Part shown: one piece after another, positions 63,473 through 64,000 of the stretch
How positions within the stretch are numbered: position 1 is the stretch's first letter
How the letters are laid out: every line of letters begins with the position of its first letter
Origin: Diplolepis rosae
Lineage: Eukaryota > Arthropoda > Insecta > Hymenoptera > Diplolepididae
Direction: 5' to 3'
DNA: 64,000 nt
Assembly (NCBI GenBank): GCA_030998225.1
Contig: JAPYXD010000581.1
Coordinates: 186,001-250,000, forward strand
The notes under the pieces: generated by a model
What the model was told of the DNA's origin: nothing
Database searches by the model: none
Seen by the model: the letters and a program-made list of their open reading frames with translations, nothing else
Program-made: the position numbers and the translations under genes

Positions 63473-64000
63473 CGCCAAGGCACAATTGACTGCACGCCGC
63501 TCTACGCACAAGCATGCAATGAGACTTTTTCCGCCCGTTTGGATACAAAATATATTAATTATTAAAACACTGACATTCCTAACTTGTCCCCACCATTTCA
63601 CCTCGAGCGTCAGCACGAAACTAAAACTTGTTTTGCGAGACCTTATTCATGCACTACCTGAGACCATAAGGGTCATTCAATAAAACTTTAATTGTTTCAC
63701 AGAATCTAAATACTTGAAGGCAATGTATTGTGAAACAGTAAATTTAATAAGCTATCATGCTATCTTAACAACCATTGTACTTTACTAAGTCCGTTTTTAA
63801 ATCTATAGAATATGTTCCTTCTCTTTTGATACATAACCCTTATAAAATAATCACATAAAATTAGCTTTTTCATACTGAGTACTTAAATATTATAATTGTT
63901 TAAGATTTTAAAAGTAAGTGTCACATATTAATGGAAAAAGATAATAAAAATGAAAAAAGAACGGATCCCAAGATTTCTTTAATCCTTCTAACTTAAACTC
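63473..64000. other. AT-rich intergenic DNA at the window edge
   Basis: No gene recognised. GGGTCATTCAATAAAACTTT at about 63671 resembles a mariner terminus, but its partner would lie outside or is lost. Confidence 0.35.

Overview
This is a transposon-rich, AT-rich stretch of an arthropod genome, most likely an insect. Supporting this are split genes with GT-AG introns, a chymotrypsin-fold serine protease homolog of insect type, THAP-domain exons, many decayed mariner elements, an R1-clade non-LTR retrotransposon with CCHC knuckles, and tRNA-derived SINE heads. The hymenopteran flavour is an impression only; nothing in the sequence fixes the order or species.

Host-like genes are few. (1) A five-exon serine protease homolog lies at 2995-7857 (+). 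All three catalytic positions are substituted, and its introns carry a MITE and a deleted mariner. (2) A two-exon THAP-domain gene or pseudogene lies at 10804-12951 (+), with a one-base frameshift in a T run and a foldback MITE in its intron. (3) A possible orphan exon lies at 46425-46594. Three further small ORFs are listed at low confidence.

The most unusual segment is 8.78-9.98 kb, between these two genes. It holds a 310-bp-spaced duplication, four copies of an AGGAGCCAATATGGCG-type motif, and five consecutive hairpins. Each hairpin presents the same 17-nt loop (consensus AGCCUGGNGCAGCGUAC) on a stem of different sequence. Just downstream are one further hairpin and two apparent three-way junctions. 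Conserved loops on non-conserved but complementary stems suggest selection on RNA structure, so I propose an undescribed structured non-coding RNA or cis-element.

The remainder is a nest of mobile elements. There are mariner copies at 6.25, 8.04, 15.86, 31.1, 34.3, 54.1, 58.4 and 62.0 kb, every one defective, and several have lost the middle of the transposase. A DUF4817/DDE transposon at 55.84-57.73 kb has about 290-bp terminal repeats and a GC-rich palindrome in its coding region. A P-like transposon at 49.00-51.33 kb has an exact 8-bp target duplication and a surviving THAP exon. A hAT- or P-type element at 53.08-53.66 kb also has an exact 8-bp duplication. An R1-like retrotransposon (about 39.0-44.4 kb) has at least five inactivating lesions. 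Many foldback or TIR elements occur, including a 2-kb inverted repeat with 732-bp arms at 32.0-34.0 kb. Decayed ATATTTCAAG satellite DNA at 23-26.5 kb is split by an element carrying a 160-bp tandem array.

Splice sites, family names and fold assignments come from reading the sequence alone; no database or folding program was used.
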